A stretch of 64,000 nucleotides of DNA from NCBI GenBank assembly GCA_937928165.1, contig CALFVT010000020.1:64001-128000 (forward strand), read 5' to 3'. The notes under the pieces were generated by a model, which did no database searches, was not told where the DNA came from, and saw nothing but the letters and a program-made list of their open reading frames with translations. A program made the translations under genes and the position numbers. The stretch is from an uncultured Caulobacterales bacterium. Lineage in GTDB: Bacteria; Pseudomonadota; Alphaproteobacteria; Caulobacterales; Maricaulaceae. How positions within the stretch are numbered: position 1 is the first letter of the stretch; each line of letters opens with the position of its first letter. Below, piece by piece: positions 18,162 to 27,588 of the stretch.

Positions 18162-18172
18162 ATCATCCTTAA
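18158..18172. promoter_or_regulatory. CtrA box before the CAP/PAN gene
   Basis: Perfect TTAA-N7-TTAA (N7 = ATCATCC) overlapping the stop codon of the PBP1A gene, 66 bp upstream of the CAP/PAN gene start. A TTAACC half-site follows at about 18191. It suggests cell-cycle control of the secreted PAN proteins. Binding is inferred from the motif. Confidence 0.5.
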
Positions 18173-18237
18173 TCACCTTTACTATGATTTAACCAAAGCT
18201 CTATTGATCAAGCCCATAAATTATGCAGGGTGAGCAC

Positions 18238-18915
18238 ATGAATATATTCCGCCGCATTTGGCCTTTCTTTATCGCCATAGTCTTTTACATGCCGCCTGCG
18301 GGCTCAGATGACGATTTTGGTCAGCGGCTAGCCAATGACGGTACTTATAAAATTATTATCGTCGACTCGCCCCAAGCTTGCACAGCCCTCTGCCAAGCAG
18401 AAACAGACCATATTTGCCGCGGCCATATATTTTACCAAGCAGATATTTCAAAACCGGAAGGCGAATGCCGCCTTAATAGCGGAATTGGTGAAAACTCTGC
18501 TTTTCAAATCCCTGAACCTGCGCCAATCGATAGAGCCATAGTCTTGCGCGATGTCAATAATTACCGCGCAGACTATGGGCTTGCGCCGCTCACATGGGAC
18601 GATCAACTTGAAAGTGCAGCCAAGGCCCATAGCGCCGATATGGCCTTTCACGGCGTCATTCAACATGAAGGTACGGATGGCTCCCATCACGGCACTCGAA
18701 TCCGCCGCCAAGGTTATCTCTATTCCATCGCTCTTGAAAACGTCGCCGCCGGACAGCGAAGTTGGGAGGGTGCCCTACAGGGCTGGAAAGACAGTAAGGC
18801 ACATAACGAGGCCCTTTTAAGCGCAGATGTAAGTGAATTTGGCGTCGCGATTGAGTTTAACGACGCCACCCGGCTTGCAACTTATTGGACAATGGTGCTT
18901 GCAAAGCCGCTTTAA
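18238..18915 (+). CDS. Secreted PAN-CAP domain protein
   Basis: A 225-residue exported protein. A signal peptide (RRIWPFFIAIVFYMPPAGS) is followed by a PAN/apple-like domain of about 60 residues with four cysteines (CTALC, HICRG, ECRL). A CAP/SCP domain runs from about residue 100 to the end: AKAHSADMA, IALENVAAG and DSKAHNEALL give the conserved His/Glu/His set. The start MNIFRR has AGGGTGAG 7 bases before it. CAP domains in bacteria are cell-surface proteins of varied or unknown activity. The next gene also begins with a PAN domain. Confidence 0.85.
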   Translation: MNIFRRIWPFFIAIVFYMPPAGSDDDFGQRLANDGTYKIIIVDSPQACTALCQAETDHICRGHIFYQADISKPEGECRLNSGIGENSAFQIPEPAPIDRAIVLRDVNNYRADYGLAPLTWDDQLESAAKAHSADMAFHGVIQHEGTDGSHHGTRIRRQGYLYSIALENVAAGQRSWEGALQGWKDSKAHNEALLSADVSEFGVAIEFNDATRLATYWTMVLAKPL

Positions 18916-18995
18916 TAGCCAAAATTAGTTATAGTTAACCAATCGCTAATACCCATCGGGCATAATTCCCTCACATTATAGCTTTGAGGCCCCTT

Positions 18996-20057
18996 ATGCA
19001 GCGCGTTACGACAGTTTTATTTTCACTTCTTTCCTCTGCGGCATTCAGCATAACCGCCCTAGCCACAGACCCCGGAACTTACCGGCCTGGACAACCCTAT
19101 GCGGCCTCACAAGCGGCCTCACATTCCCAATGCCAAGCTCAGTGCCAAGGAGACGCAGCGTGTAAAGGCTGGAATTTTGTCCGCGCAAATCCGCGTCAAA
19201 AAGGCGGAATATGTGAATTTAATAGCCAAGCTGTGTCGCCTATTCAAAGCAACATAAGTATTAGCGCTAATCAAAGCCCAATCGTAAATCCAACAGGCCA
19301 AAGCCATGTTATACAAACCGGCGTTCGGACAACTCGTATTGGCGCACCGCAGGTCGCAACAAAGGCTCAAACTAACGCAGCTCAAAACCAAGCCTCTAAC
19401 TCTAGAAGCCCGCGAACACAGCCATCAGTCAGACCTGCGCCGCGCCGCATAGTGCGCCAAGCTGTTCCCAATCAAATCAGGCCGCAAATAGGTATTTATC
19501 GCCACAGTCTTGGCGGGACTCCACAACGGTTAAATCAACAGCCCATAGCGCCGCAGCCATTCCAGCAACGCAAACAAGCCGCGCCCAATCAATTTACCCC
19601 CAATAACCCGCAGCTTAATCCTGCTGCATACCGAACGCCGCGCACAGCCGGGCCGCAAGCTTTACAAGCAGACCCCAGACTGCAACAGCAAGGATTAGGG
19701 CAAAACCGGCCCGCCGCACAAAGACCGCAAGCCCATCAAAATCAGCAAGCTGCTGCGCCCCGTCCCGGGAGTCTATTACACGCGCTAACGGCTCCAAATA
19801 ATCAAATAGCGCCGGCGCAACGCCCCGCAGCACAGCAAAAACAGCGCCGCCCGCAACCGCAAGAAACGCGGCGCTTATCAGCCGAAGAAGCAGGGCAAAA
19901 AAGCCTATATGGCCATTTAAACGATGATGTCACCGCGCCAAAGATCTTAACCCAGGAGGATTTAAACATTCCAAACGACCAAGCTATACCGACCGTACAA
20001 TCTGTTCCAGTTAAGCCCGTTGATCGCCAAAATTTCTCTGGACTTGCAGGCGGTTAG
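18996..20057 (+). CDS. Secreted PAN-domain protein with Pro/Gln-rich tail
   Basis: A 353-residue exported protein: signal peptide (RVTTVLFSLLSSAAFSITALA), one PAN-like domain (about 25-75) with CQAQC, ACKGWNF and ICEFN cysteines, then some 250 residues of low-complexity Gln/Pro/Ala/Arg sequence and a short acidic C-terminus with the VTAPKILTQEDL segment. GAGG lies 7 bases before the ATG; an in-frame TTG lies 12 bases upstream. The tail may span the periplasm or bind peptidoglycan, but that is a guess. It ends convergently with the next gene, overlapping by 3-4 bases. Confidence 0.75.
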   Translation: MQRVTTVLFSLLSSAAFSITALATDPGTYRPGQPYAASQAASHSQCQAQCQGDAACKGWNFVRANPRQKGGICEFNSQAVSPIQSNISISANQSPIVNPTGQSHVIQTGVRTTRIGAPQVATKAQTNAAQNQASNSRSPRTQPSVRPAPRRIVRQAVPNQIRPQIGIYRHSLGGTPQRLNQQPIAPQPFQQRKQAAPNQFTPNNPQLNPAAYRTPRTAGPQALQADPRLQQQGLGQNRPAAQRPQAHQNQQAAAPRPGSLLHALTAPNNQIAPAQRPAAQQKQRRPQPQETRRLSAEEAGQKSLYGHLNDDVTAPKILTQEDLNIPNDQAIPTVQSVPVKPVDRQNFSGLAGG

Positions 20058-20401
20058 TTTTTTTTTACAAGACGGAACTTCTTGAATGTGGCTGTACCAA
20101 CCCCCCAAATGGTCACCCACATTAGGCGAAACCAGGCAAAGACAACAAATGTAATATAGGCAGCCGATAAGCCGGCCAAGTAGAACATGGATGCTTTTTC
20201 AACATCAATGCCGGCCAGTTTTAAAATCTGCTCACCGCCTGCAAAAGCAGAAATCAAGGCTAAAAATATCCAAAACCCGCTCCAATAAAACTGCGTGAGA
20301 TCATTTTTCAAACGAAGGCGTAAAATGGGCATGATAAACAAAGCCGTAAACAGAGCCGTTGCAGCAAACATTATGAAGGATGGGGTTAGGCTTTGTAACA
20401 T
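20054..20401 (-). CDS. Small inner-membrane protein
   Basis: A 115-residue protein with three predicted membrane segments (SFIMFAATALFTALFIMPIL, FWIFLALISAFAGG, FYLAGLSAAYITFVVFAWF) and a basic C-terminus (KKFRLVKKN). I do not recognise the family. It lies 87 bp downstream of prfC on the same strand, with a strong hairpin in between, so it probably has its own transcript start or is expressed by read-through. Confidence 0.65.
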   Translation of the reverse strand: MLQSLTPSFIMFAATALFTALFIMPILRLRLKNDLTQFYWSGFWIFLALISAFAGGEQILKLAGIDVEKASMFYLAGLSAAYITFVVFAWFRLMWVTIWGVGTATFKKFRLVKKN

Positions 20402-20417
20402 TATGGCACGGGGCTCC

Positions 20418-20437
20418 GGTATAAACGAATTTATACC
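20418..20437. terminator. Hairpin between prfC and the small membrane protein
   Basis: A perfect 8-bp inverted repeat (GGTATAAA / TTTATACC) around a CGAA tetraloop. It lies 50 bp after the prfC stop and 17 bp before the next minus-strand start. There is no T-run after it, so it may act as an mRNA 3'-end stabiliser, a weak terminator or a leader hairpin. Confidence 0.4.
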
Positions 20438-20488
20438 CCTTACAGAGCAAGGGCCACGCCATATTCAGCATAAAGAATAAACGACAGC

Positions 20489-22087
20489 TTATTTTCTTTC
20501 TTTCGTTGTCAAAAACCGAATATCAGGGTTTTTCTCCTGAGCATAGCCAACATCCCATGTTGATTTGGCGAGAAATACAGGCGCGCCGTCGAGGTCTTCA
20601 CCTGAGTTATTACGGTTTTTTGATAAAAACGCATCTAACATAACCGGGTCATCACAAGATAGCCATCGGGCTGTACTATAAGGCGGCACTTCAAATAAAA
20701 CTTCGAGGTTATATTCTGTTTTAATCCGCTCGGCCATGACATCAATTTGCAAAGCTCCAACGGCACCGACAATCATATCAGAGCCAATGGCAGGCCGGAA
20801 AAGTTGCGTTACGCCCTCTTCGGCGAGGCTTTCAAGGGCTTTACGAAGATGTTTAGCCTTAAGCGGGTCAATCGGACGTGCGCGGCGCAGGATTTCAGGC
20901 GCAAAATTTGGAATACCCGCAAACCGAACCTTCCCGCTTTCAGATAAGCTATCACCAACCCGCAACGCCCCGTGATTAGGAATACCAATAACGTCCCCCG
21001 CATAGGCATTATCCGCAAGCTCCCTGTCTTGAGCAAAAAACAAGATCGGATTGTGAACGGACACCGTTTTATTCTCAGCCGTTTTAAGCTTCATACCCCG
21101 CTTAAACTCACCAGAGCATAGCCGTAGAAATGCGACTCTATCGCGGTGGTTAAGGTCCATATTCGCCTGTACTTTAAACACAAAGCCCGCGACTTCTTTA
21201 CTGGCAGGGGTGATCTCTAAATCTTGTCCCGCTTTTTTTACTTTTTCCGCCTGCGGCCCCGGCGCAAATTGAGCCAGTGCATTAATAAGTTCAAGTACGC
21301 CGAAACGGCGAAGAGCAGAGCCAAAATAAACGGGTGTCATATGGCCTTCATAATAGGATTGCGCGTTAAACTCGCCATATTCCACCGCCAGCTCAACCTC
21401 TTCGCGGTATTCTTCTAGGAAGTCGTCATCATCAAAAAACGAATTAATTTCATCCCCGGCAAGCGGTGTTTTATTGGCAATAAAGCTAAGGTCTTTAAGT
21501 TCTTCCGGGCGCTCAAACCGTAGAAAATCACTACTGGCGAGATCTGTCACCCCTTTAAACCGGCGGCCTGACCCTGCTGGCCATTGCATCGGCACCACAT
21601 CAAGGGCGAGCTTATCTTCTATCTCGGCCAATGTGTCAAAAGGGTCACGGGCTTCACGGTCAAATTTATTGATAAATGTAATAATAGGAATATCCCGAAG
21701 GCGGCACACTTCAAATAATTTAAGCGTTTGCGGCTCAATCCCTTTGGCCGCATCTAAGACCATAACCGCGCTATCCGCTGCCGTTAAGGTACGGTAGGTA
21801 TCTTCGGAAAAGTCTTCATGGCCCGGCGTATCCAGCAGGTTAAAGATAAGTTCCATATGTTCAAATGTCATCACGGATGAGGAGACAGAAATCCCGCGCT
21901 CTTGTTCGATCTTCATCCAGTCAGAGCGCGTTCTTCGGGCTTCCCCCCGCGCGGCGACTTGCCCGGCTTGATGAATAGCCCCCGCAGCTAAGAGCATATT
22001 TTCCGTCAGCGTGGTTTTACCCGCATCAGGATGAGAGATAATCGCAAAGACGCGCCGGCGGGTCGCTTCAATTTCAATTTTAGCCAT
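20489..22087 (-). CDS. prfC: Peptide chain release factor 3
   Basis: A 532-residue translational GTPase that recycles RF1/RF2 after peptide release. GTPase motifs: G1 SHPDAGKTT, G3 DTPGHEDF, G4 NKFD. The RF3-specific segments RTRSDWMKIEQERGISV and SCDDPVMLDAFLSKN are present. Length equals E. coli RF3 (529). No strong Shine-Dalgarno precedes the ATG. A hairpin lies about 30 bp upstream. Confidence 0.96.
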   Translation of the reverse strand: MAKIEIEATRRRVFAIISHPDAGKTTLTENMLLAAGAIHQAGQVAARGEARRTRSDWMKIEQERGISVSSSVMTFEHMELIFNLLDTPGHEDFSEDTYRTLTAADSAVMVLDAAKGIEPQTLKLFEVCRLRDIPIITFINKFDREARDPFDTLAEIEDKLALDVVPMQWPAGSGRRFKGVTDLASSDFLRFERPEELKDLSFIANKTPLAGDEINSFFDDDDFLEEYREEVELAVEYGEFNAQSYYEGHMTPVYFGSALRRFGVLELINALAQFAPGPQAEKVKKAGQDLEITPASKEVAGFVFKVQANMDLNHRDRVAFLRLCSGEFKRGMKLKTAENKTVSVHNPILFFAQDRELADNAYAGDVIGIPNHGALRVGDSLSESGKVRFAGIPNFAPEILRRARPIDPLKAKHLRKALESLAEEGVTQLFRPAIGSDMIVGAVGALQIDVMAERIKTEYNLEVLFEVPPYSTARWLSCDDPVMLDAFLSKNRNNSGEDLDGAPVFLAKSTWDVGYAQEKNPDIRFLTTKERK

Positions 22088-22110
22088 GATAAACTCTGAA
22101 AACTTACCCT

Positions 22111-22126
22111 CGCGGCTTTAACCGCG
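22111..22126 (-). terminator. Hairpin downstream of the DUF1491 gene
   Basis: CGCGG / CCGCG stem with a 6-base loop between the DUF1491 stop (22192) and the prfC start (22087), on the minus strand. No convincing T-run follows, so termination is uncertain; it could separate the two transcripts. Confidence 0.3.
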
Positions 22127-22191
22127 CGAAACCATAGCTGCAAGGGCTATCATGAAGTTTTACGCAAAAACCGATCCCCTGAGAGACACTT

Positions 22192-22527
22192 TTATACCTC
22201 TAAAATCGGTTCATCAATAAAATGACGCCCCATTTTATCCGTGATTTCAATAACCCACATATCGCAGTCCATTTGCTCCAGTGCTGCAATACGCGGCTGC
22301 GCGCGTTCCGGACTTAGGCCGCTTTCTTTATACCAAGCACGTTGCCCGTTCATTTGCGTTTGAGCCGTGTAAATATCCACCTTGCGGTCTTGATTTTCTA
22401 CCCAAATAACAAGGCTACCGCCGTCGGGATCACCTCTTTTTATAATCATCACAAATGCCCCAGCCGCTTCGGCGCGGCGGCGCAAAGCCTCGATCCAAAT
22501 ATAAGGTTTTACCCGAAATTCAATCAT
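22192..22527 (-). CDS. DUF1491 family protein
   Basis: A 111-residue cytoplasmic protein of the alphaproteobacterial DUF1491 family. Recognisable features are KPYIWIEALRRRAEAAGAF, KRGDPDGGSLVI and DMWVIEITDKMGRHF near the C-terminus. Function is unknown. It is upstream of prfC on the same strand with a 104-bp gap. An in-frame ATG and normal family length support completeness. Confidence 0.85.
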   Translation of the reverse strand: MIEFRVKPYIWIEALRRRAEAAGAFVMIIKRGDPDGGSLVIWVENQDRKVDIYTAQTQMNGQRAWYKESGLSPERAQPRIAALEQMDCDMWVIEITDKMGRHFIDEPILEV

Positions 22528-22629
22528 CTTATGGCGCTTAATTCAAAGATTGATATTTTCTCATAACTCTACAGCTTTTGGCACTTTTCTTGCTCCCACA
22601 ACACTGAATTAACCAAAAGGTGTCCTGCA

Positions 22630-25248
22630 GTGGGTCATAACAAATTAAGCATAACACCATTAAGCTGTTTAGTTTACCGTTTTATAGCGCTTAGCTTCGC
22701 TGTGATTGCTTGTGCATTATCTCCTTTAGCACAACCTAGCGCATCTGCGCAAAGTCATATTAGCAAGGTCAGCATTGACAATCTTGTCGGTAATAACACA
22801 ACGACTTTGGATTGGAAGACAAATGAAGTCGTCATTCCTTTTGATCTGCCCGATACAGTATGGGTTGATCAAGTCGAGTTTCTTGTCTCCGCACAGCCAA
22901 CAGGACAACTCCGCCAACGCCGTAATCTACAACTACGCGTCAATGGCTCTAAACCTATTATCCTCAAAGCTCAAGGACAGCGCTTTGATGCGCGGGTTCG
23001 GCTTGAAACAAAACATTTGCGCCGCCGCGGGAATAAACTTCATCTTTCGGGCATCGCCACTTCTCCTAACTGTCCCGGGCCCAATAGCGCCGGATGGGAG
23101 ATTAGCCAAGACCGCTCTATATTAGTTTTCTATGGCCGTAACATGACACGTGATCTCAACTTTCGCGATCTTGATACATTGTTATCTCAAAGCTTTAACG
23201 GCCCGGCTTTAAATCTAGGCTTAAAGGTTATAGGGGAGGAATCCTTTCGCCACGAAAGCCTCATTATGCAGGCCATGACACTTCGTACTGGAGCTGTGCC
23301 AAAATTAAATAAGGTCGCAGCAGAGAACAAGCTCAATATTATCGCTGGGCTTCGCGGCGATGTGCAGCCCTTTATACGCGGTGAAGCCGCAGGCACAGGG
23401 CGCGGCGCTGAAATTATTCTAGATGAAAAACGTCCGCCGCGCCTTATTATTACTGGCGACACAACAGAAGAGCTGCGCAAATCCGTCGACGCTTTTGCAG
23501 CCCATAAGCTGCCGGTCACGCGCAGAACCCGCACAACCGCCAATGAAGTCCGTCTACAGCCCTTTTTATCATCCAGACGATCTGAATTTAATGGCTCTCA
23601 TAAGCTATCAGAGGCGGGCGTGCTCCTGCCTATAAATAGCTGGCTAACGCCGGCGCAGAGCTTTTCTTTTGACACGTCCTATGCAGCCCAGCGGCAGGGA
23701 CAGCTTCTCCTACGCCTTAACGGGAATGAGAGGATTGCTGCAGATTCTACAGTAAGCGTTACATTAAATGGCCGCAAATTAGGCGAAACGCAGATTGATG
23801 CGGTTCGCAAATCGGTAAGGTTTGATATTCCAGAGGGCTATCTTATCGGCTCTAATAACCAGCTTAAAATACAGCCTGACCTTAAACCTGCAACTAGTCT
23901 TGATATCTGTTCAGTGGCGCAAACGCCGCCGAGTTTCAGCTTCGGTATGGGCTCAAAAGTCATATTAAGCGGCGCGGTCAATAAAGACATGAATGATATT
24001 TCAAGCCTAGCCGCCGACTCTGGTCCTTTCGCAACATCAGATAATTTCATTATATATGGAACCGCCCGTAATCATCATGAGAAACAAGCAAGCCTAAGGT
24101 TGATTGGTGGCCTCGCCCATATATCCGGGCGCGCATGGACGCAGGCACAATATATTAATGGGCAAAATGCGCTTATACCTCAAAATGGGAATTTATTAAT
24201 TGTCGGGCCTAATATTAAGGCTATGGACGGGCTGCTCGTTAATGCGCCCAAAGCTCTACGCTTAGCCCTTAACGGCAAAAACATCCCAGAGTTTGAGGAC
24301 CAGAAAATCGCGAGTATTTTACAAGTTGCTTCATTGAGTGAAAAACAGGCGTTTGAACTTGCGGCAACATCTGCGCGGCAAGATGCGCTAAATTACACAT
24401 CCGGCCTCATTGCACTATATGATGACGCAGCAAGCCGCCGCACCATCGGGGTCATTACGGCCCGTTCCGGCGCAAGCTTTAAAACAGCGGCTCTTAATTT
24501 ATTAAAGCCCTCTATCTGGAATATGCTTCAAGGTAGCGTTGCAAAATGGGACGATGAGACAGCCGTTATGCTGCAAACGGCGCAACCACAAAACTTATCG
24601 CAGAATCAAACAGCGACTCGCCTGCAAAATTTTATTGATTTTAAATTTGAAGGCTTTGGTAAATTAGAAGGTGACTGGCTCGAAAGCCTTAGAGCAAAAC
24701 GGCAGAGCTCCGGTGATGACTTTAAGCGTAAAACTGCACATATTTCAGAGCAAATAGGTGAGCGTTTAAGCGCTGTCTTTAGTCCTAAGCCAAGTCTTGA
24801 ACCAGATCTTAACCGTGTAGAAGAAGCGAAATCACCTCGTGATAGGCTTAGGCCATCAACGCCCATTGCAAAGCCAAAAAACTCTATCCCTATTCCAAGG
24901 TTAAAAACGCCAAATATAACAACACAAGAAGCGGACACAAAAAAATCTCTTGGACTTCGAGGGGCTTATGATCCCCAAAGTTTTAAAGAAACAAAGCCTG
25001 CTAAACCCAGAGACATAATCAATCTTAATGCCCTCAACTCACCACTATCTAAGGGCGTTGAGACCATTAAGTCTAAAAGCGTAAAAGCTTATAATGATTT
25101 TGAAAAATGGGGAGAGACCCTTAACGCAAACTCTAAAAACGGCCTAGGGTCTATCAATATTTCGGCGCCAATAATTGCGTTATTAGGTCTTATTTTTACA
25201 TTATTGATTTTGCTATCCATTGCCGTGCCCCATCAGCGGCATGATTAA
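22630..25248 (+). CDS. Orphan BcsB-like cellulose synthase regulatory subunit
   Basis: An 872-residue periplasmic protein of the BcsB family. It has a signal peptide (about 1-41), two carbohydrate-binding-like beta modules and flavodoxin-like repeats (TLDWKTNEVVIPFDLP, the LNGRKLGETQI segment), a charged linker (about 690-830) and a C-terminal membrane anchor (IIALLGLIFTLLILLSIAVP). BcsB normally guides glucan from the BcsA synthase through the periplasm. No bcsA, bcsC or bcsZ is within the window. The start is GTG with AAGGTG 9 bases upstream. Another beta-glucan or polysaccharide partner is possible. Confidence 0.8.
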   Translation: MGHNKLSITPLSCLVYRFIALSFAVIACALSPLAQPSASAQSHISKVSIDNLVGNNTTTLDWKTNEVVIPFDLPDTVWVDQVEFLVSAQPTGQLRQRRNLQLRVNGSKPIILKAQGQRFDARVRLETKHLRRRGNKLHLSGIATSPNCPGPNSAGWEISQDRSILVFYGRNMTRDLNFRDLDTLLSQSFNGPALNLGLKVIGEESFRHESLIMQAMTLRTGAVPKLNKVAAENKLNIIAGLRGDVQPFIRGEAAGTGRGAEIILDEKRPPRLIITGDTTEELRKSVDAFAAHKLPVTRRTRTTANEVRLQPFLSSRRSEFNGSHKLSEAGVLLPINSWLTPAQSFSFDTSYAAQRQGQLLLRLNGNERIAADSTVSVTLNGRKLGETQIDAVRKSVRFDIPEGYLIGSNNQLKIQPDLKPATSLDICSVAQTPPSFSFGMGSKVILSGAVNKDMNDISSLAADSGPFATSDNFIIYGTARNHHEKQASLRLIGGLAHISGRAWTQAQYINGQNALIPQNGNLLIVGPNIKAMDGLLVNAPKALRLALNGKNIPEFEDQKIASILQVASLSEKQAFELAATSARQDALNYTSGLIALYDDAASRRTIGVITARSGASFKTAALNLLKPSIWNMLQGSVAKWDDETAVMLQTAQPQNLSQNQTATRLQNFIDFKFEGFGKLEGDWLESLRAKRQSSGDDFKRKTAHISEQIGERLSAVFSPKPSLEPDLNRVEEAKSPRDRLRPSTPIAKPKNSIPIPRLKTPNITTQEADTKKSLGLRGAYDPQSFKETKPAKPRDIINLNALNSPLSKGVETIKSKSVKAYNDFEKWGETLNANSKNGLGSINISAPIIALLGLIFTLLILLSIAVPHQRHD

Positions 25249-25320
25249 TTAATTGACCGTTTTATAAACTCCTTCCACAGGGAACCATTATACTTATTCA
25301 AGAGGTGGTCTTATTTAAGT

Positions 25321-26955
25321 TTACGCGAATGGGTCCATGGGTAGGTCGATGTGGATAATTGTGCCACTGCCAATTTCACTTTCAATTTTCATTTGGCCTT
25401 TATGAAGCTCCACCAATGACTTCACGAGGCTCAGTCCCAAACCGCTACCACGGGCAGCCGATATGTTCTGGCTATCCGATGCGATATAAGGTTGGCCTAT
25501 TTGCTCGACAAGATCGGGGCTCATTCCTGGGCCTTGGTCACGAACCGAGATCCGAAGCTTATCACCAATAGGCTTAGCCTGCGCACGTACAACCCCGCCT
25601 TTAGGGCTAAATTTAACTGCATTAGATAGAAGATTAAGTAAAATTTGGCGTAAGGCACGCCGGTCTGCTGTTATTAACATATCTTCACCGTTCATCATAT
25701 CCGATTGCAGCACAACCTCCCCTGCATCGGCGGTGGGTTGCACCATTTTCAGGCTACTGCGAATAATATCTTCAGCTTGGAAACTATCATATTTCAGCTC
25801 ATATTTACCGGCATCAACCTTACTCATGTCCAAAACATCTCCGATAAGGTCGAGCATATGTTGGCCGCTATCATGGATCATATCTGCATATTCGGCATAT
25901 TTATTCGGCAACGGCCCAAATAAACGCGAGCGCATCATATCGGAAAATCCGATAATCGCATTTAGCGGCGTGCGGAGTTCATGACTTACGCCTGCAAAAA
26001 ACAAAGATTTGTGTTCACTGTCTTGTTGGACTTTTGCATTATCTTGTTGAAGCTGGGATATTTCTTCATAACTATCATTGAGGTCATATAGAGATAGAGT
26101 GACGCGGCCATCTTTAAGTGGCCGAACAATAAGGCGCAAATAAGTCGGTGTGGCCGTATTCGCGCCCATAAATAAATTACTCGTTTGCTCAGCATTCGTC
26201 TCCCGCGCCTGCGCGATAAGTTCACTAACACTATTCGTGCGGATATTATCCATTTGAAGCATTGTCGTAAACTCAGACCCACCATGTTCATAAAGATAAA
26301 AATTCTTACGCGCATTTTGATTGACACGAAGCACTTGGTTTTGCTCGTTGAGAATAAAGAAATTACCTGGAACAATATCAACGTCAACAATCGTCTCGGT
26401 TATGTTAGGCGGCGGCATCGCGTTAACGGCTTTGATGTCATTCACACTTATCTCACCCCGGCTGTAAGCCGCCATCATGAGGCTACCTACAAGGAAAGCT
26501 AAAGTTGCAAAAATTCCTAATTGTTGTCCCCAATTTTTTGATTGGCTATTGGTAAGTCCGTCAGGAATAATTCCTTGTTGGCCCGCATAAAATAAAATAG
26601 CCGCTAAAATGGCGGCCATGACCATGGCCTCAACAACCTTTTCACGTTCAAATAAAGCTGCCGCGGCTGGTGCGCACATAAATAAAATCGCCATCGGCAC
26701 AAATGAAATCGCCAAAACAGCAATAACCGCTAGAGCAAGCCACCCTAAGATTACAAGAATTTGTGCCCATTCCTTATGAATGACGGGGCTCAATATAAGG
26801 GCTAAAATAGCTGGAGCTGCCGCAATGCCCGCTATAGGCAATAAAGACATCCAATCAATATCTCTTAGCCATGCTGCAGCAAGAGCCGCAATTAAAGCGC
26901 CCAGCCACATAAGGCATACAGGGACTAAAGCATAGCGGCGTAATATCATATTCAT
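25321..26955 (-). CDS. Membrane sensor histidine kinase, DivJ-like
   Basis: A 544-residue kinase: five to six N-terminal membrane helices (residues 1-170), a PAS-like region (about 195-300; NFFILNEQNQVLRVNQNARK), a short coiled coil, a HisKA dimerisation domain with the phospho-acceptor His in SHELRTPLNAIIGFSDMM (about residue 325) and a HATPase_c domain with NLLSNAVKFS, DQGPGM and GSGLGLSLVK. The layout and the MRSRLFGPL...YAEYADMIHDSG segment recall Caulobacter DivJ/PleC-type cell-cycle kinases. There is no receiver domain. A perfect CtrA box lies 56 bp upstream. Confidence 0.85.
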   Translation of the reverse strand: MNMILRRYALVPVCLMWLGALIAALAAAWLRDIDWMSLLPIAGIAAAPAILALILSPVIHKEWAQILVILGWLALAVIAVLAISFVPMAILFMCAPAAAALFEREKVVEAMVMAAILAAILFYAGQQGIIPDGLTNSQSKNWGQQLGIFATLAFLVGSLMMAAYSRGEISVNDIKAVNAMPPPNITETIVDVDIVPGNFFILNEQNQVLRVNQNARKNFYLYEHGGSEFTTMLQMDNIRTNSVSELIAQARETNAEQTSNLFMGANTATPTYLRLIVRPLKDGRVTLSLYDLNDSYEEISQLQQDNAKVQQDSEHKSLFFAGVSHELRTPLNAIIGFSDMMRSRLFGPLPNKYAEYADMIHDSGQHMLDLIGDVLDMSKVDAGKYELKYDSFQAEDIIRSSLKMVQPTADAGEVVLQSDMMNGEDMLITADRRALRQILLNLLSNAVKFSPKGGVVRAQAKPIGDKLRISVRDQGPGMSPDLVEQIGQPYIASDSQNISAARGSGLGLSLVKSLVELHKGQMKIESEIGSGTIIHIDLPMDPFA

Positions 26956-27010
26956 AACGGCGACTCATATTCGAGGGTCAATCACCCTATATAGTGACTC
27001 AATTTTATGG

Positions 27011-27025
27011 TTAAAATCGAGTTAA
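27011..27025. promoter_or_regulatory. CtrA box between the histidine kinase and sufE
   Basis: Perfect TTAA-N7-TTAA (N7 = AATCGAG) in the divergent 201-bp intergenic region, 56 bp from the kinase start and 132 bp from the sufE start. Two GACTC sites (GANTC, the CcrM methylation motif) lie between it and the kinase start. This layout would fit cell-cycle regulation of the kinase. Inference from motifs only. Confidence 0.5.
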
Positions 27026-27156
27026 TTCTCTTTTTAGGCGCATAATTATAAAATTGGGTCTATATTGAGCATATCCACACCGCATCAATACAAAATACAC
27101 CTTGAATTTACCCTATAGCACTCTTAACTCATGCGCCCATGACACAAAGAGTTTAA

Positions 27157-27582
27157 ATGACTTACCCCGCCCATATTCAAGACCTAATTGATGACTTTTC
27201 TTTTATGGAAGATTGGGAAGATCGCTATATGCATGTGATTGATATGGGCAAAGACCTGAGCCCCCTCGCAGCGAATGAGCATAATGATATAACCCGCGTG
27301 AAAGGCTGCGTTAGTCAAGTTTGGCTTGTCAAAGATAATAATAATGCAGAGCCAAGCCGGCTGTTTTACCGTGGAGATAGTGACGCCCATATCGTAAAAG
27401 GGCTGGTCGCCATCGTGATACATATTTTCTCTGGCCAAAAAGCAGACGACATTATAAACACAAATATACAAGCTATCATGAATGATTTAGGCCTTGCGGA
27501 GCACTTATCCGCCCAGCGCTCAAATGGCCTTAAGGCCATGATTTCGCGTATCCAAGACGATGCACGCGCTACCCTTTCTTAG
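27157..27582 (+). CDS. sufE: Cysteine desulfuration protein SufE
   Basis: A 141-residue SufE that accepts sulphur from the desulfurase SufS for Fe-S cluster assembly. The sulphur-acceptor is Cys51 in the VKGCVSQVW motif, the same position as in E. coli SufE. Family length is normal (about 138). It is divergent from the kinase gene and convergent with the DUF6456 gene, with only 6 bp between stop codons. No other suf gene is near. Confidence 0.94.
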   Translation: MTYPAHIQDLIDDFSFMEDWEDRYMHVIDMGKDLSPLAANEHNDITRVKGCVSQVWLVKDNNNAEPSRLFYRGDSDAHIVKGLVAIVIHIFSGQKADDIINTNIQAIMNDLGLAEHLSAQRSNGLKAMISRIQDDARATLS

Positions 27583-27588
27583 GGCGTT

